Below are positions 17,901-27,782 of a stretch of DNA of 64,000 nucleotides, piece by piece; the first letter of the stretch is position 1; each line of letters opens with the position of its first letter. Under the pieces are notes generated by a model. It saw only the letters and a program-made list of their open reading frames with translations. It searched no databases and was not told the origin of the DNA. Location of the stretch: contig JAEZYZ010000447.1 in assembly GCA_023418705.1 (NCBI GenBank), forward strand, positions 1-64,000, in the 5' to 3' direction. Position numbers and translations under genes: made by a program. The DNA comes from Pseudomonadota bacterium. Lineage in GTDB: Bacteria > Myxococcota_A > Polyangia > Polyangiales > Polyangiaceae.

Positions 17901-18106
17901 AAGAGCAGCGCCGCCCCAAGCAGCCCTCCCGCGGTCCCGGCGAGCAGCGCGGTCGGCAGCAGCCAGAGCAGCCCGAACTGCACCTCCCACACGCTCGCCA
18001 GCCGGGAGCGGCTAAAAACCAGCACGATCGCGAGCTCGGCGGCCACGACCGCCCAGGCCGCGAGCACGGCGCGCGCCAGGAGGCGAGAGGTCGCAAGCTT
18101 CGGCAT
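14960..18106 (-). CDS. Membrane-anchored sulfatase-superfamily protein with HEAT-like repeats
   Basis: This 1048-residue protein has about six membrane helices in residues 1-230, then an alkaline-phosphatase/sulfatase-type domain. Visible metal motifs are LLITVDALRADHVGAYGY (about 291-308), VIVTADHGEEFGEHGG and GRYHGTTVYEE. The nucleophile region reads APTPHTSYSVTSLMTG (331-346) rather than the C/S-x-P-x-R of true sulfatases, so it may be a phospho-transferase type enzyme or inactive. Residues about 650-870 are HEAT-like helical repeats (IRRKAAEVLFELE, VRQYCALALTRLG). The C-terminus is a beta domain. It lies 34 bases after greA and probably shares its transcript. The substrate is unknown. Confidence 0.75.
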   Translation of the reverse strand: MPKLATSRLLARAVLAAWAVVAAELAIVLVFSRSRLASVWEVQFGLLWLLPTALLAGTAGGLLGAALLFAFRHVERRAFRWGLALGVGGLAGWSAWSVSFGRHFDAWPVRVGFIAASGALAAAAVFATSPRLRRLAEARPRAWLGGICAAIVAVELANALVLVRLYPGFHLSLAGAALLLAPLLLVVLPWPAGKPRAASTGSARRGLVLPLVAAGLVVGSALAAGAASARLAHFDNFRLLLVDRAPIAGQLVRLSARLAPPSAGAAAACSDCEAQSAGTAGGPDLRGRDLLLITVDALRADHVGAYGYQRPTTPGLDALAAQSVRFEHAYAPTPHTSYSVTSLMTGKYLRPLLLQGAGEDSDTWASLLRTYGYKTAAFYPPAVFFIDGERFRAFRENSLGFEYEKVEFAEGERRVRQVAAFLEKQPADRNVFVWVHLFGPHEPYELHPGHPFGDRDVDRYDSEIAAADATIQRLIGLFEARPAPPVVIVTADHGEEFGEHGGRYHGTTVYEEQVRVPMLVHLPDRKQGRVVSEPVQTIDLLPTVLGALDIPRPPRMRGRDLGALLLSGGSGKGLAFAETEEQTLLAEGHHRLICERKIGACRLFDLKQDPRQLRDVAKEQRARFEELRSRVQALAASHGRYEAQGLRAEGGGLPPAILRGISGDGDAAPDIAALLDDADRSIRRKAAEVLFELEREETAPALRLALSRDEDLEVRQYCALALTRLGQGAPLSVELLRHESLHWRRLAALALAEQGDDRGEGILLAWWQDERARSYDRARQLLEAFAELRARAAVWPLTRSLGDVRLRPHIAAALARIGDPAARGPLVQALAEERYQSARVALAKALVELGAEGELARPLVRFLGVPDPIPGGVGFAVATGILQHVGGPSKRELKRLREQASLGAKVLVVVPSGGNGRGVRLLARARTRGDAPGQIRVGVPLNHFSYNSKGELKTRREVPKIDPSRSARLDVPVTAEPVEVFTLLPEAVGARAGRALHLVVFADRQVELDSIALVPLADEIPPPPPKPWKGAPPADPDGVLPASAQSGP

Positions 18107-18140
18107 GACCGCCGGCTTCGGAAGCCAAGCCCGGGGAGGC

Positions 18141-18623
18141 TCAGCTGAAGTCCACGCTCACGATTTCGTAGCGGCGCTTGCCCGCGGGCAAGTCGATGGT
18201 CACCTCGTCCCCGACTTCTTTGCCGATGAGCGCGCGCGCCAGCGGGGCCGACACGGAGATGCTCCCCTCGTCCAGGTTGGCCTCTTCGGCGCCGACGATG
18301 CGGTAGGAAACCTCCTCGTCCGTGTCGATGTTCAAGAGGGCCACGGTCGCGCCGAACCGCACCTTGCTGCCGTTCAGGGTCGACGGATCGATCACCTCGG
18401 CTCGGGACAGCTTGTCCTCGATGTCCTTGATGCGCGCCTCGACCATGCCCTGCCGCTCCTTGGCGGCGTGGTACTCGGCGTTTTCGCTGAGATCGCCGTG
18501 CTCCCGGGCGACGCCGATCTCGCGGGAGATCTTGGGCCGCTCCTCCTTCAAGCGGGCGAGCTCCTCGCGCAGCTTGATCATGCCTTGGGGGGTCATCGGA
18601 ACCTTCTCGGGCAGCTCGGCCAT
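18141..18623 (-). CDS. greA: Transcription elongation factor GreA
   Basis: The 160-residue protein has the GreA N-terminal coiled coil with the tip motif [14 protein letters not shown], followed by the FKBP-like C-terminal domain ([19 protein letters not shown]). GreA enters the RNA polymerase secondary channel and stimulates cleavage of backtracked RNA. The ATG at 18623 gives a normal family length. A promoter with TTGATC, 16 bases, TAGGAA ends only 8 bases before it, so the mRNA is probably leaderless. The sulfatase-like gene follows in the same direction; bamD is divergent. Confidence 0.95.
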   Translation of the reverse strand: MAELPEKVPMTPQGMIKLREELARLKEERPKISREIGVAREHGDLSENAEYHAAKERQGMVEARIKDIEDKLSRAEVIDPSTLNGSKVRFGATVALLNIDTDEEVSYRIVGAEEANLDEGSISVSAPLARALIGKEVGDEVTIDLPAGKRRYEIVSVDFS

Positions 18624-18631
18624 GGCCCGCA

Positions 18632-18659
18632 TTCCTATCGCAAGCGCCGATTCGATCAA
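18632..18659 (-). promoter_or_regulatory. greA promoter, leaderless type
   Basis: On the minus strand, TTGATC (18654-18659) and TAGGAA (18632-18637) are separated by 16 bases. The -10 is 8 bases before the greA ATG. No Shine-Dalgarno sequence lies between. Confidence 0.6.
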
Positions 18660-18737
18660 GGGGGCGGCGACCGACTCCCGGGCCTGGCTTTCCCAGGCGT
18701 CGTCCCCCCGCGGTCGCGCCGCTTGCGTGCAAGCTCC

Positions 18738-18766
18738 TTGCCAGGGCGGCGCCGAACCGCTAGCAC
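18738..18766 (+). promoter_or_regulatory. bamD promoter
   Basis: TTGCCA (18738-18743) and TAGCAC (18761-18766) are separated by 17 bases. The -10 is 14 bases before the bamD ATG, giving a leader of only a few bases without a ribosome-binding site. Confidence 0.5.
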
Positions 18767-18780
18767 CCCTGCCGAGCCCC

Positions 18781-19560
18781 ATGCGTCAGCTGCCGTTGGT
18801 TTTGCTCTTTCTTGCCACCGCCTGCGTGGGCGACGACCGACCGGCGGAGAGCCCGCTCAAGTACACCGAGAACGCCAAGCGGGCCTACGACGAGGCGCTG
18901 ATCGAGTACTTCGATCGCGACTGGGAAGAAGCCGTCCCGATGTTCGAGGAGGTCAGCCGCAAGTACGGTTACAGCCGCTACGCCCGCCTGGCCCAGCTCC
19001 GCATCGCCGACGCCAACTTCCACCAGGACAAATTCCCGGAGGCGATCAGCGGCTACAAGGCCTTCATCCACGACTATCCGAACGACGCCGAGGTCCCCTA
19101 CGCCCGCTACAAGATCGCCAAGGCGCTGTTCGAAGACAGTCGTCCGTCCTTGCTCCTGCCGCCGCTCGAAGAGCGGGACCTGGCCAACGTCGAAGAGGGC
19201 CACCGGGTCATCCGCTCGTTCTTGCAGGATTACCCCGGCTACAAGCGCCGCCGCGAGCTCGAGTACATGCTGGAGGTGATGGTGGGCCTTTTGGTCCGGC
19301 ACGAGCTGTACGTGGCCCGCTTCTACTTGGGGCGCGACGAGTTCGCCGCCGCGGTAGCGCGCGTCGAATACGCGCTGAAAAACTTCGAGGGCTCCGGGCT
19401 CGAGCCCGAGGCCCTGGTGCTGCTCGGCGAAACCTACATGCAGATGGGCAAGCGCAAGGAAGCCCGCGGCGTGCTCACGGCCATGCTCGCCGAATACCCG
19501 GAGAGCCCGTTCGTGGTGCCGGCCAAGGGCTTTCTGGCAAAAATCGAAAGCGAGGATTGA
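18781..19560 (+). CDS. bamD: BamD-like outer-membrane assembly lipoprotein
   Basis: The 259-residue protein has a lipoprotein signal ending LATAC (Cys15) and an all-helical TPR array: [39 protein letters not shown] and [19 protein letters not shown]. The length and the phrase [11 protein letters not shown] match BamD (ComL), the essential lipoprotein that recruits substrates to BamA. bamB lies in the same window on the other strand, so two BAM lipoproteins are clustered. The gene starts right after a promoter and has a very short leader. Confidence 0.9.
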   Translation: MRQLPLVLLFLATACVGDDRPAESPLKYTENAKRAYDEALIEYFDRDWEEAVPMFEEVSRKYGYSRYARLAQLRIADANFHQDKFPEAISGYKAFIHDYPNDAEVPYARYKIAKALFEDSRPSLLLPPLEERDLANVEEGHRVIRSFLQDYPGYKRRRELEYMLEVMVGLLVRHELYVARFYLGRDEFAAAVARVEYALKNFEGSGLEPEALVLLGETYMQMGKRKEARGVLTAMLAEYPESPFVVPAKGFLAKIESED

Positions 19561-19632
19561 TCCCGCCCGACCGTGCCCGTGGGCTGGTGCGCCCCTCGAC
19601 GCCCGCCCCGATCCCGACCTAGTCTCTCGCGC

Positions 19633-21084
<1,452 letters not shown>

Positions 21085-21121
21085 CCCGCCCTTCTGGTCG
21101 CGGCGCCGTAATGGCGCCCTG

Positions 21122-21892
21122 ATGGGCCAGGGGCGCCCCGACCCGATCCGCCGCTCCGGGCGCGCCCCTTCGGTGCTCGCGCTGCACGGGTTCGGGGGCA
21201 CCCCGCTCGAGGTGGAGCTGGTGGCCGACCTGGCCCGCGCGATCGGCCTTTCGACGTCGGCCCCGCTCTTGCCGGGGCACGGCACCCACGTGCGCGATCT
21301 GATGCGCACCGGCTACCGCGATTGGCTCGCAGCGGCGGAGCGGAGCCTCGACGAGCTCGCCAGCGAGGCCTCCCCGGTGATCGTCGCCGGTCTGTCGATG
21401 GGCTCGCTCTTGGCCGTGGATCTGTGTGTGTCCCAGCCGGCGCGGATCTGCGGGTTGATCCTGCTCGCGAACGCCACGTCGCTCTGCGCCCCCTTCCCTG
21501 CCTGGCCGCTCGAGTGCCTGCGTCGGCTGCCCCATCCCGACTTCTGGGTGCCGAAGCTCGAGGCCGACATCGCCGACCCCGAGAGCCGGCGCACCCACCT
21601 CACCTATTCGGCCCAGCCCGTCCGCGGCGCTTGCCAGATCCAGGCGGCCGGCAAGCGCGTGCTCGGCCTGCTGGGCCAGGTGCGCTGTCCCGTGCTCGTC
21701 GCCCACGGGGCGCTCGACCGGGTGTGCCCGGTGTCGAACGCCGACCGCGTCTTTCGCCGGCTCGGCAGCCACGACAAGCGCCTGCTGATCTTGCCGCGCT
21801 CGCGCCACATCATCACCCGGGATCTCGAGCGCGATCGACTGGCGCGCAAGATCTCGGGGTTTTTGCAGGAGCTCTCGTCAGACGCCGGTTGA
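21122..21892 (+). CDS. Alpha/beta hydrolase (carboxylesterase or lipase-like)
   Basis: The 256-residue protein has the oxyanion motif LHGFGGTP (21-28), PGHGTH (51-56) and the nucleophile elbow GLSMGS with Ser92. A C-terminal acid (VAHGALDRVCP) and the catalytic His (PRSRHII) complete the triad. The pattern is that of monoacylglycerol lipase/carboxylesterase-type serine hydrolases (EstD/YvaK-like). No signal peptide is present, so it is cytoplasmic. The ATG at 21122 is assumed; a GTG at 21053 inside the end of the regulator gene is possible. Its 3' end overlaps the convergent dut gene by 15 bases. Confidence 0.82.
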   Translation: MGQGRPDPIRRSGRAPSVLALHGFGGTPLEVELVADLARAIGLSTSAPLLPGHGTHVRDLMRTGYRDWLAAAERSLDELASEASPVIVAGLSMGSLLAVDLCVSQPARICGLILLANATSLCAPFPAWPLECLRRLPHPDFWVPKLEADIADPESRRTHLTYSAQPVRGACQIQAAGKRVLGLLGQVRCPVLVAHGALDRVCPVSNADRVFRRLGSHDKRLLILPRSRHIITRDLERDRLARKISGFLQELSSDAG

Positions 21893-22333
21893 TCCGTAGC
21901 CCCCGCTGCCGCGGGCGGTGTCGTCGAGCGTTTCGACCAGCTCGAAGCGGGCCTGCACCACCGGCGTGATCACCAGCTGGGCGATCCGCGACAACGGCTC
22001 GACGACGAACGGCTCGCTGCCGTGGTTGATCAGGACGACGCCGATCTCTCCCCGGAAATCGGCGTCGATCGTGCCGGGGCTGTTCACGATCGACAGGCCC
22101 GCGCGGAGCGCCAGCCCCGACCGGGGCCGAACCTGCCCCTCGTAGCCTTCGGGGATGGCGAGCGCGACGCCCGTCGGGATGAGCCGGCGCTCGCCCGGGG
22201 CGATCGTGACCTTCGCTTCGAGCGCGGCGGAGAGATCCACGCCGGCCGAGCCTGGCGTCTGATATTCGGGCACGGGCACGGGCACCGGTCCCACTCTGCG
22301 GAGCTTGACGCCGACCTGTCGAAATCCACTCAT
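21878..22333 (-). CDS. dut: dUTP diphosphatase
   Basis: The 151-residue trimeric dUTPase has all five family motifs: GSAGVDLSA (28-36), RPRSGLA (69-75), GTIDADFRGE with catalytic Asp90, the beta-strand RIAQLVI, and the C-terminal arm RGSGGYGSTG (141-150). It hydrolyses dUTP to dUMP, keeping uracil out of DNA and feeding dTMP synthesis. The start codon overlaps the stop of the upstream ATPase-TPR gene by four bases (ATGA), an odd functional pairing that probably reflects only operon structure. Confidence 0.97.
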   Translation of the reverse strand: MSGFRQVGVKLRRVGPVPVPVPEYQTPGSAGVDLSAALEAKVTIAPGERRLIPTGVALAIPEGYEGQVRPRSGLALRAGLSIVNSPGTIDADFRGEIGVVLINHGSEPFVVEPLSRIAQLVITPVVQARFELVETLDDTARGSGGYGSTGV

Positions 22334-25008
22334 GATCCGCTCACCTCGATGCGATGGCGCCGAAAGATCTCGTCCGCCATTTCACTCAGCCGGATGGCCT
22401 CGCGCTGGATCGCGGCGTTGCCCTGAAAATGCGGCGAGCGCGCCACGTAGTCGGCGAAGGCGCGGTAGCTACGCGCCACCTCCTGCTCATTGCCGATCTC
22501 TTTGCTGATCGAGATCGCACGCATGAAATAGTCCACCGCCTTGACCTGATGCCCCTCGCCCCAAGCCCCGGCCCCGGTGATCTCCCCGAGCGTGCGCAGG
22601 GCAACCGCCAGGTGGAACTTGCTGCGCACCTCGGCGAACAGATCGACCGCCTGCTTGATGGTCTCGCGCGCCAGCTTGGGCTCGCGGTTCATCATGTAGG
22701 CCTTCGCCAGCCCCCGCTTGGCCTCCGCCAAGTGGATCTTGTCGCCGAGCTCGTCGCAGAGCCGCTCGGCCTGCTTGAGGATGCCGATGGCCTCGCTCGC
22801 GTTGCCCAGACGGTAGTGCGCCTCGCCGATGCTCGTCAGCACCACGGCGATGCGGTTGTGCTCGCCGACGCCGGCGGCCAGGCGGTGGGCCTCCTCGAAC
22901 AGCTCGAGGGCGCCCTGGTGGTTGCCCTGATCCTGGGCGAGGCGCCCCAAGTTGTTCAGGGTCTCGACCAGGCCGAGCACGTCCCCCACCTCTTTTCTGA
23001 TCGCGAGGGCGGCTTCCAGCGCCTCTTGCGCCTTCTTGGGGCGCCCATGGTCCATCCACACCAGCCCCATGTTGTTCAAGCTGAGCGCGATGGAGCGCCG
23101 ATCGCCGAACTTTTTCCGCATCTCGAGCGCCATCAGCAGCTGATCGAGGGCGCGATCGTACTCCCCCTTCACCCACAGCAGCTTGCCGAGGTCGTCATGG
23201 CTGGCGGCGACCCCACGATCGTCGCCGCCGTCCCGAAACAGCCCGAGGGCCGTGGACAGGTGGCGCTCGGCCGCCTCGAGGTTGCCGATGTCGCGGTACA
23301 AGCGCCCGATCCGGTTGTGCGCGGCCCCGCCCTTCGCCTTGAGGCCCAGGCGGTACGACAACGCCAGCATCTCCCGAAACGCGCCCAGCGCCTCGTCGGT
23401 CCGCCCGAGCAGGAGCAACACGTCACCGTGGTTGTGCAGGGCCTCGATGCGCCGCCCCGCGTCGCCCTCGCCGAGCAGCTCGAGGCCGCTCGTGTAGTAC
23501 TCGTGCGCCTTCTTGGAGGCGAAGTTCTGCCGCGCCAGATCGCCGGCCTCCAGGTAGGTGAGCCCCGCGCGCGATCGGGACCCCGCCCGGGTCAGGTGGC
23601 CTGCGAGCATGGCAGAGTACTCCTCTTGAGAGCGCACGCTGTCCTTCTGCGAGAGCCAATCGGCCAAGATCTGGTGATAGCGCCGGGAGGAGGCCGAGCT
23701 GGTGAGCGCCGCGATCTTCTCCCGCTCCAGGTTGTGCTTGAAGACGAACTCGACCTCGTCGGGGAAGCTCGAGTCGGGCAGCTCGAGCACGTAGTCGCGC
23801 CGCATCAGGTCTTCGAGCGTGCGCCGGAGCGCTTCGACGTCGCTCGACGCCTCCTCCGTCCAGAGCTCTGGGGGATCGCGGTCGACGCGCCCCAAGGCCA
23901 CCAGCCCGCCCAGCCAGAACACACTGCCCATGACGGCCGCGTGCTCGAGCAGCTTGCGTTCGTTCGCGGACAGCGCGGCGATGCGCGCCGTGACGGCGTC
24001 GTCCGCGGTCAGGGGCAGGCGCGCGCTGGCGAGCTTGTCGAGATGAACGGTCCAGCCCGAGTCCGAGGCGGCCGCCAGCACGCCGCTGTCGTGGAAGATC
24101 TGGAGCATCTGCGCCAAAAGCCCCGGGTTGCCGCGGGCGGTGCCGACCGCGGCCTCGACCAGCGGCTCGGGTGGCCCACCGACACACGGAGCGAGCAGCG
24201 CCCGCATCAGGGCGAGCGCGTCCGGCTCCAGCAGCGGGCCGACGTCGATGCGCTCGTGCCTGCCGCGACCGAGCTCGAGCCACTCCGGGTAGCGCTTGAG
24301 CAGCTCGGGGCGGGCGCTGCACAAAAGGAGCACCGGCGCCGCCAGGTTCTCGCTCAAATATCCCAAGAGCTCGATCGAGTCGGCGTCGGCCGATTGTAGA
24401 TCGTCGAGGCTCAAGCAAATCGGCGTGGCCGCCGCGTCCGCCTCGAAGAACCGGCGGATGAGGGTACGCCGCAGCAGGTGGGCTTGCTGGGCGTCCTCGG
24501 CGACGGCTCGGGTGAGCGCCGTCTGCTCGAACGGCAGCTCGATGAGCGGGCCCAGCAGGTAGCAGACGTCCGCGACCTGGCCGGGCTCGACGACCTCCGC
24601 CACGATTCGACGCACCGCGTCAGCGGACGAGGTCCCCGAGGCGCTGTCCGCTAGCTGAAAGCGGGCCCGGAGCAGCCGCCCGAACAGGCCAAAGCTCAAC
24701 GGCAGGGACGGGGCCGACGCCGACCAGACCCGATAGCCGTTGTCGACGAGCTCCCGCTCCAGCTGCCGCAGCAGACGGGTCTTGCCGATGCCGCCCTCCC
24801 CGAGCAGCGTGACGATACGGGAGCTTGCCGACGTCTCCACCAGAGCGGCCGCAGCGCGCACCTGGGCGCGCTCGCGCTCGCGCCCGAGCAGTGGCACGGT
24901 CGGATGCCGGCCGACGGAAGCGGGGGAAGTCTCCGGCATCAGGGCGGCGGCAGTGTTGCGCCAGAAGGAGCCGCCGACAAGCTCCGGCGAGGCGGCCGGA
25001 CTCGCCAT
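22330..25008 (-). CDS. STAND-type ATPase with TPR repeats
   Basis: This 892-residue protein has a P-loop ATPase domain with Walker A GEGGIGKTR (70-78) and a Walker B-like ICLSLDDLQ, as in AAA-16/STAND signalling ATPases. A winged-helix-like linker follows, then about ten tetratricopeptide repeats (about 440-830) with typical helices such as HNRIGRLYRDIGNLEAAERH. There is no kinase or DNA-binding domain. Such proteins usually act as ligand-gated switches or scaffolds. In related proteins a kinase or LuxR domain is fused, and here it is absent. It is transcribed away from accD and is coupled to dut. Confidence 0.8.
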   Translation of the reverse strand: MASPAASPELVGGSFWRNTAAALMPETSPASVGRHPTVPLLGRERERAQVRAAAALVETSASSRIVTLLGEGGIGKTRLLRQLERELVDNGYRVWSASAPSLPLSFGLFGRLLRARFQLADSASGTSSADAVRRIVAEVVEPGQVADVCYLLGPLIELPFEQTALTRAVAEDAQQAHLLRRTLIRRFFEADAAATPICLSLDDLQSADADSIELLGYLSENLAAPVLLLCSARPELLKRYPEWLELGRGRHERIDVGPLLEPDALALMRALLAPCVGGPPEPLVEAAVGTARGNPGLLAQMLQIFHDSGVLAAASDSGWTVHLDKLASARLPLTADDAVTARIAALSANERKLLEHAAVMGSVFWLGGLVALGRVDRDPPELWTEEASSDVEALRRTLEDLMRRDYVLELPDSSFPDEVEFVFKHNLEREKIAALTSSASSRRYHQILADWLSQKDSVRSQEEYSAMLAGHLTRAGSRSRAGLTYLEAGDLARQNFASKKAHEYYTSGLELLGEGDAGRRIEALHNHGDVLLLLGRTDEALGAFREMLALSYRLGLKAKGGAAHNRIGRLYRDIGNLEAAERHLSTALGLFRDGGDDRGVAASHDDLGKLLWVKGEYDRALDQLLMALEMRKKFGDRRSIALSLNNMGLVWMDHGRPKKAQEALEAALAIRKEVGDVLGLVETLNNLGRLAQDQGNHQGALELFEEAHRLAAGVGEHNRIAVVLTSIGEAHYRLGNASEAIGILKQAERLCDELGDKIHLAEAKRGLAKAYMMNREPKLARETIKQAVDLFAEVRSKFHLAVALRTLGEITGAGAWGEGHQVKAVDYFMRAISISKEIGNEQEVARSYRAFADYVARSPHFQGNAAIQREAIRLSEMADEIFRRHRIEVSGS

Positions 25009-25143
25009 CCTTTGGTATCGAGATCGCTAAACTTTTCCGCTAGTCTTCCGGCGCAGCCTCCGCGCCTCCCCGGGCGCACCCCCTCGAACGGGCCGCAATT
25101 CGGCCCCCGCACTGATTCGCCGACGAGAGTGACTGAGCACCCC

Positions 25144-25992
25144 GTGTCGTTGCCCGCCAAGACGCCTGCCCAGATGTCCGTTGCCGAGAAAAAATCCCTC
25201 GGCAAGGGCCTATTTCGCAAGTGCGGTGGTTGCGGCAGCGTTCTGACCTCCGAGCAGCTGGCCGCCTCGTGGGAAGTTTGCCCGCAGTGCGGCCACCACC
25301 ACCCCATGTCGGCGCGCGCCTGGCGCGATCTCTTGCTCGACGATAGCGCCCTCGCGGGCTGGGACGAGCACATCGCGCCCTCCGATCCGCTCGGGTTTCA
25401 CGACGGAAAGGCGTACCCGGACCGGCTCGAGCGCGCGCGGCGGAACACCGAGCACACGGAGGCCATCGAGACCGGACGCGCGGCCATCGAGGGGCGCCCC
25501 GTCGCCTACGGCTGCTTCGTCTTCGCTTTCATGGGGGGCAGCATGGGATCGGTGGTGGGCGAGCGCATCACGCGGCTGTTCGAGCGGGCCACCAGCGAGC
25601 GGCTGCCGGTGGTGCTCTTGCACGCATCGGGAGGCGCGCGCATGCAGGAAGGCATTCTGAGCTTGATGCAAATGGCAAAGACCGTGGCAGCGCTGGGGCG
25701 CTTTCGTGCCATCCGGCAGCCGTTCATCAGCGTGCTCCTGCACCCGACCACCGGCGGGGTGGCCGCCAGCACCGCGTTGCTCGGTGACGTCAACCTCGTC
25801 GAACCGAACGCCCTGGTCGGCTTCGCCGGGCCGCGCGTGATCGAGACCACACTCAAGACCCAGCTGCCCGAGGGCTTTCAGCGGCCGGAGTTTTTGATGA
25901 GCCACGGCATGGTCGATGCCATCATCGCGCGATCTGCGATGCGATCCACCATCAGCGTCTTGCTGAGCCACCTGGGCGGCAAAACCAAGTGA
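25144..25992 (+). CDS. accD: Acetyl-CoA carboxylase carboxyltransferase subunit beta
   Basis: The protein (282 residues from this start) has the N-terminal zinc ribbon CxxC-x15-CxxC (Cys27, 30, 46, 49) and the carboxyltransferase core, with SGGARMQEG and the oxyanion segment TTGGVAAS. With AccA it transfers carboxyl from biotin to acetyl-CoA, making malonyl-CoA for fatty acids. The start is uncertain: GTG 25129, GTG 25144 and ATG 25174 are all in frame, with no decisive ribosome-binding site. The stop overlaps the folC start (GTGA), the same accD-folC order as in proteobacteria. Confidence 0.95.
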   Translation: MSLPAKTPAQMSVAEKKSLGKGLFRKCGGCGSVLTSEQLAASWEVCPQCGHHHPMSARAWRDLLLDDSALAGWDEHIAPSDPLGFHDGKAYPDRLERARRNTEHTEAIETGRAAIEGRPVAYGCFVFAFMGGSMGSVVGERITRLFERATSERLPVVLLHASGGARMQEGILSLMQMAKTVAALGRFRAIRQPFISVLLHPTTGGVAASTALLGDVNLVEPNALVGFAGPRVIETTLKTQLPEGFQRPEFLMSHGMVDAIIARSAMRSTISVLLSHLGGKTK

Positions 25993-27218
25993 CCGACCTG
26001 AAGAGCACGCTCAGTCGGCTTTACGCCCTGGTGCCGCGCGGCCGGCGCCTGGGGCTCGAGGCCATGCAGGAGGCCTGCGCTCGCTTCAACCACCCCGAGC
26101 GCTCGTTTCAGGTGGTGCACGTCGCCGGAACCAACGGCAAGGGCACGGTGTGCGCCTTCGTGGCGGCGATGGCGCAAGCGGCCAACCTGAGGGTCGGCCG
26201 CTACACCTCGCCGCACCTGACGCGCTTCGCCGAGCGGATCACCATCAACGGCGCGGAGATCGAGGAAGCGACGCTGGTGCGCCTGCTCAACGAGGTGCTC
26301 GACCACGCCCCGGATCTGACGTTCTTCGAGGTCGCGACGCTGACGGCCTTCCTGGCCTTCCGCGAGGCCTCGGTGGAGCTCGCGGTGCTGGAGGTCGGGC
26401 TCGGGGGGCGGCTGGATGCCACCAACGTCGTGCCGCCGCCGCGTGCCTGCGCGATCACGCGCATCGCGTTCGATCACATGCAGGAGCTCGGCGAGTCGCT
26501 GGCGCAGATCGCCGCGGAGAAGGCCGGGATCATCAAGCCTGGGTCGGCGGTGGTGCTCGGCAAGCTCCACCCGGAGGCGCAGGCGGTGATCGACCAGCGC
26601 ATCGCCGAGGTCGGAGCTCGCCGGGTCCCGCTCGGCAGCCCCGAGCCGATCAGCGGCGCTCCCCTCGCCTACCCACGCATCGCGATGCTCGGCTCCAACC
26701 TGGCGGTCGCCACCACCATCGGGCGCGAGCTCGGCTTTCCGCCGGACGCCATGGCGCGCGGCATCGAAGCGACGAGCTGGCCGGGGCGCAACGAGCTGTT
26801 GCACCGCAACGGGCAAGACTTGACCTTGCTCGACACCGCCCACAATCCCGACGGGGCGGTGGCGCTCTCACACATGCTCGACCCGAGCGTGCTCGGCGAG
26901 GTCGAGTCGCGGCGCGACATCGCGCTGGTGTTCGGCGCGATCGAGACCAAAAACTGGCGGGCGATGCTGGCGCGGCTCGACCACGTCGCGGGTCACCGCT
27001 TCTTCGTCGCCCCGCCCGTCCGGAGCGCCGTCGATCCGAGGCAGATCGCCGAGGCCGTCTCGGGGGAGGTCGCCACCGACATCGCCGACGCGCTCACCCG
27101 CGCCCGCGAACGGGTCGGGCCGCACGGGGTGGTGGTCGTGACCGGATCGACGTTCTTGGTGGGGGCGGCGCGTGCCTTGCTCCTCGGCTTGCCCTCCGAC
27201 CCCGCCGTGGACATGTAA
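25989..27218 (+). CDS. folC: Folylpolyglutamate synthase / dihydrofolate synthase
   Basis: The 409-residue Mur-ligase-family enzyme has the P-loop VAGTNGKGT (45-53), the SPHL folate-site motif, LEVGLGGRLDATN and a C-terminal LLDTAHNPDG. It adds glutamate to dihydropteroate and folates in the cytoplasm. The start is GTG 25989, overlapping the accD stop by four bases, so expression is coupled. It is full length with no sign of decay. The sequence alone cannot separate bifunctional (FolC) from monofunctional activity. Confidence 0.95.
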   Translation: MTDLKSTLSRLYALVPRGRRLGLEAMQEACARFNHPERSFQVVHVAGTNGKGTVCAFVAAMAQAANLRVGRYTSPHLTRFAERITINGAEIEEATLVRLLNEVLDHAPDLTFFEVATLTAFLAFREASVELAVLEVGLGGRLDATNVVPPPRACAITRIAFDHMQELGESLAQIAAEKAGIIKPGSAVVLGKLHPEAQAVIDQRIAEVGARRVPLGSPEPISGAPLAYPRIAMLGSNLAVATTIGRELGFPPDAMARGIEATSWPGRNELLHRNGQDLTLLDTAHNPDGAVALSHMLDPSVLGEVESRRDIALVFGAIETKNWRAMLARLDHVAGHRFFVAPPVRSAVDPRQIAEAVSGEVATDIADALTRARERVGPHGVVVVTGSTFLVGAARALLLGLPSDPAVDM

Positions 27219-27255
27219 GCTGCCGCCGGGCCGTGAGGCCCACCTCTCTCGAATC

Positions 27256-27744
27256 ATGCCGTCATTCGATGTCGTTTCCAAGGTGGACTGGGCCGAAGTC
27301 ACCAACGCCCTGACACAGGCGCAGCGGGAGGTCGCCCAACGTTTCGACTTCAAGGGCACCGACGCAGCCCTCGAGCGTACCGAGCAGGGCATCGTCGTGC
27401 GCGCCAACGCCGACGACCGCGCGAAGGCGGCGGTGGAGGTGCTCGAGCAGAAGCTGGTCAAACGCAAGGTCAGCCTCAAGCACCTGGAGGTTGGAAAGCC
27501 CGAGAAGGGCCCCAAGGGATCCAGCAAGATCGTCGTCACCGTCAAAGAGGGCATCGACAGCGAAAAAGCCCGGCACATCGTCAAACTGGTCAAGGACTCG
27601 AAGCTGAAGGTGCAGGCCGCCATCCAACAGGACGCGGTGCGGATCACCGGCAAGAAGCGCGATGATCTCCAGGACGCCATCCAGCTGTTGAAGGCGGCCG
27701 ACGAGCTCGAGCTCGACCTGCAGTTCGTCAACTTCCGAGACTGA
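27256..27744 (+). CDS. yajQ: YajQ-family nucleotide-binding protein
   Basis: The 162-residue protein begins [19 protein letters not shown] and contains RFDFKGTDA and [16 protein letters not shown], the conserved marks of the YajQ/UPF0234 family. These fold as two ferredoxin-like domains. Members bind nucleotides; in Xanthomonas and Pseudomonas, YajQ proteins bind cyclic di-GMP. Whether this one does is inference. It sits between folC and glmM, all on the same strand with short gaps (37 and 38 bases), so it may be part of one operon. Confidence 0.93.
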   Translation: MPSFDVVSKVDWAEVTNALTQAQREVAQRFDFKGTDAALERTEQGIVVRANADDRAKAAVEVLEQKLVKRKVSLKHLEVGKPEKGPKGSSKIVVTVKEGIDSEKARHIVKLVKDSKLKVQAAIQQDAVRITGKKRDDLQDAIQLLKAADELELDLQFVNFRD

Positions 27745-27782
27745 CCGGGCCGCGAAACGATCCACCGAGGAGTTCCAAGAGA

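Noticed and set aside
14927..18148. A 1073-codon plus-strand frame opposite the sulfatase-like gene
   Set aside because: The minus strand has obvious membrane helices and enzyme motifs. The plus frame is Gln/Arg/Gly-rich shadow sequence.
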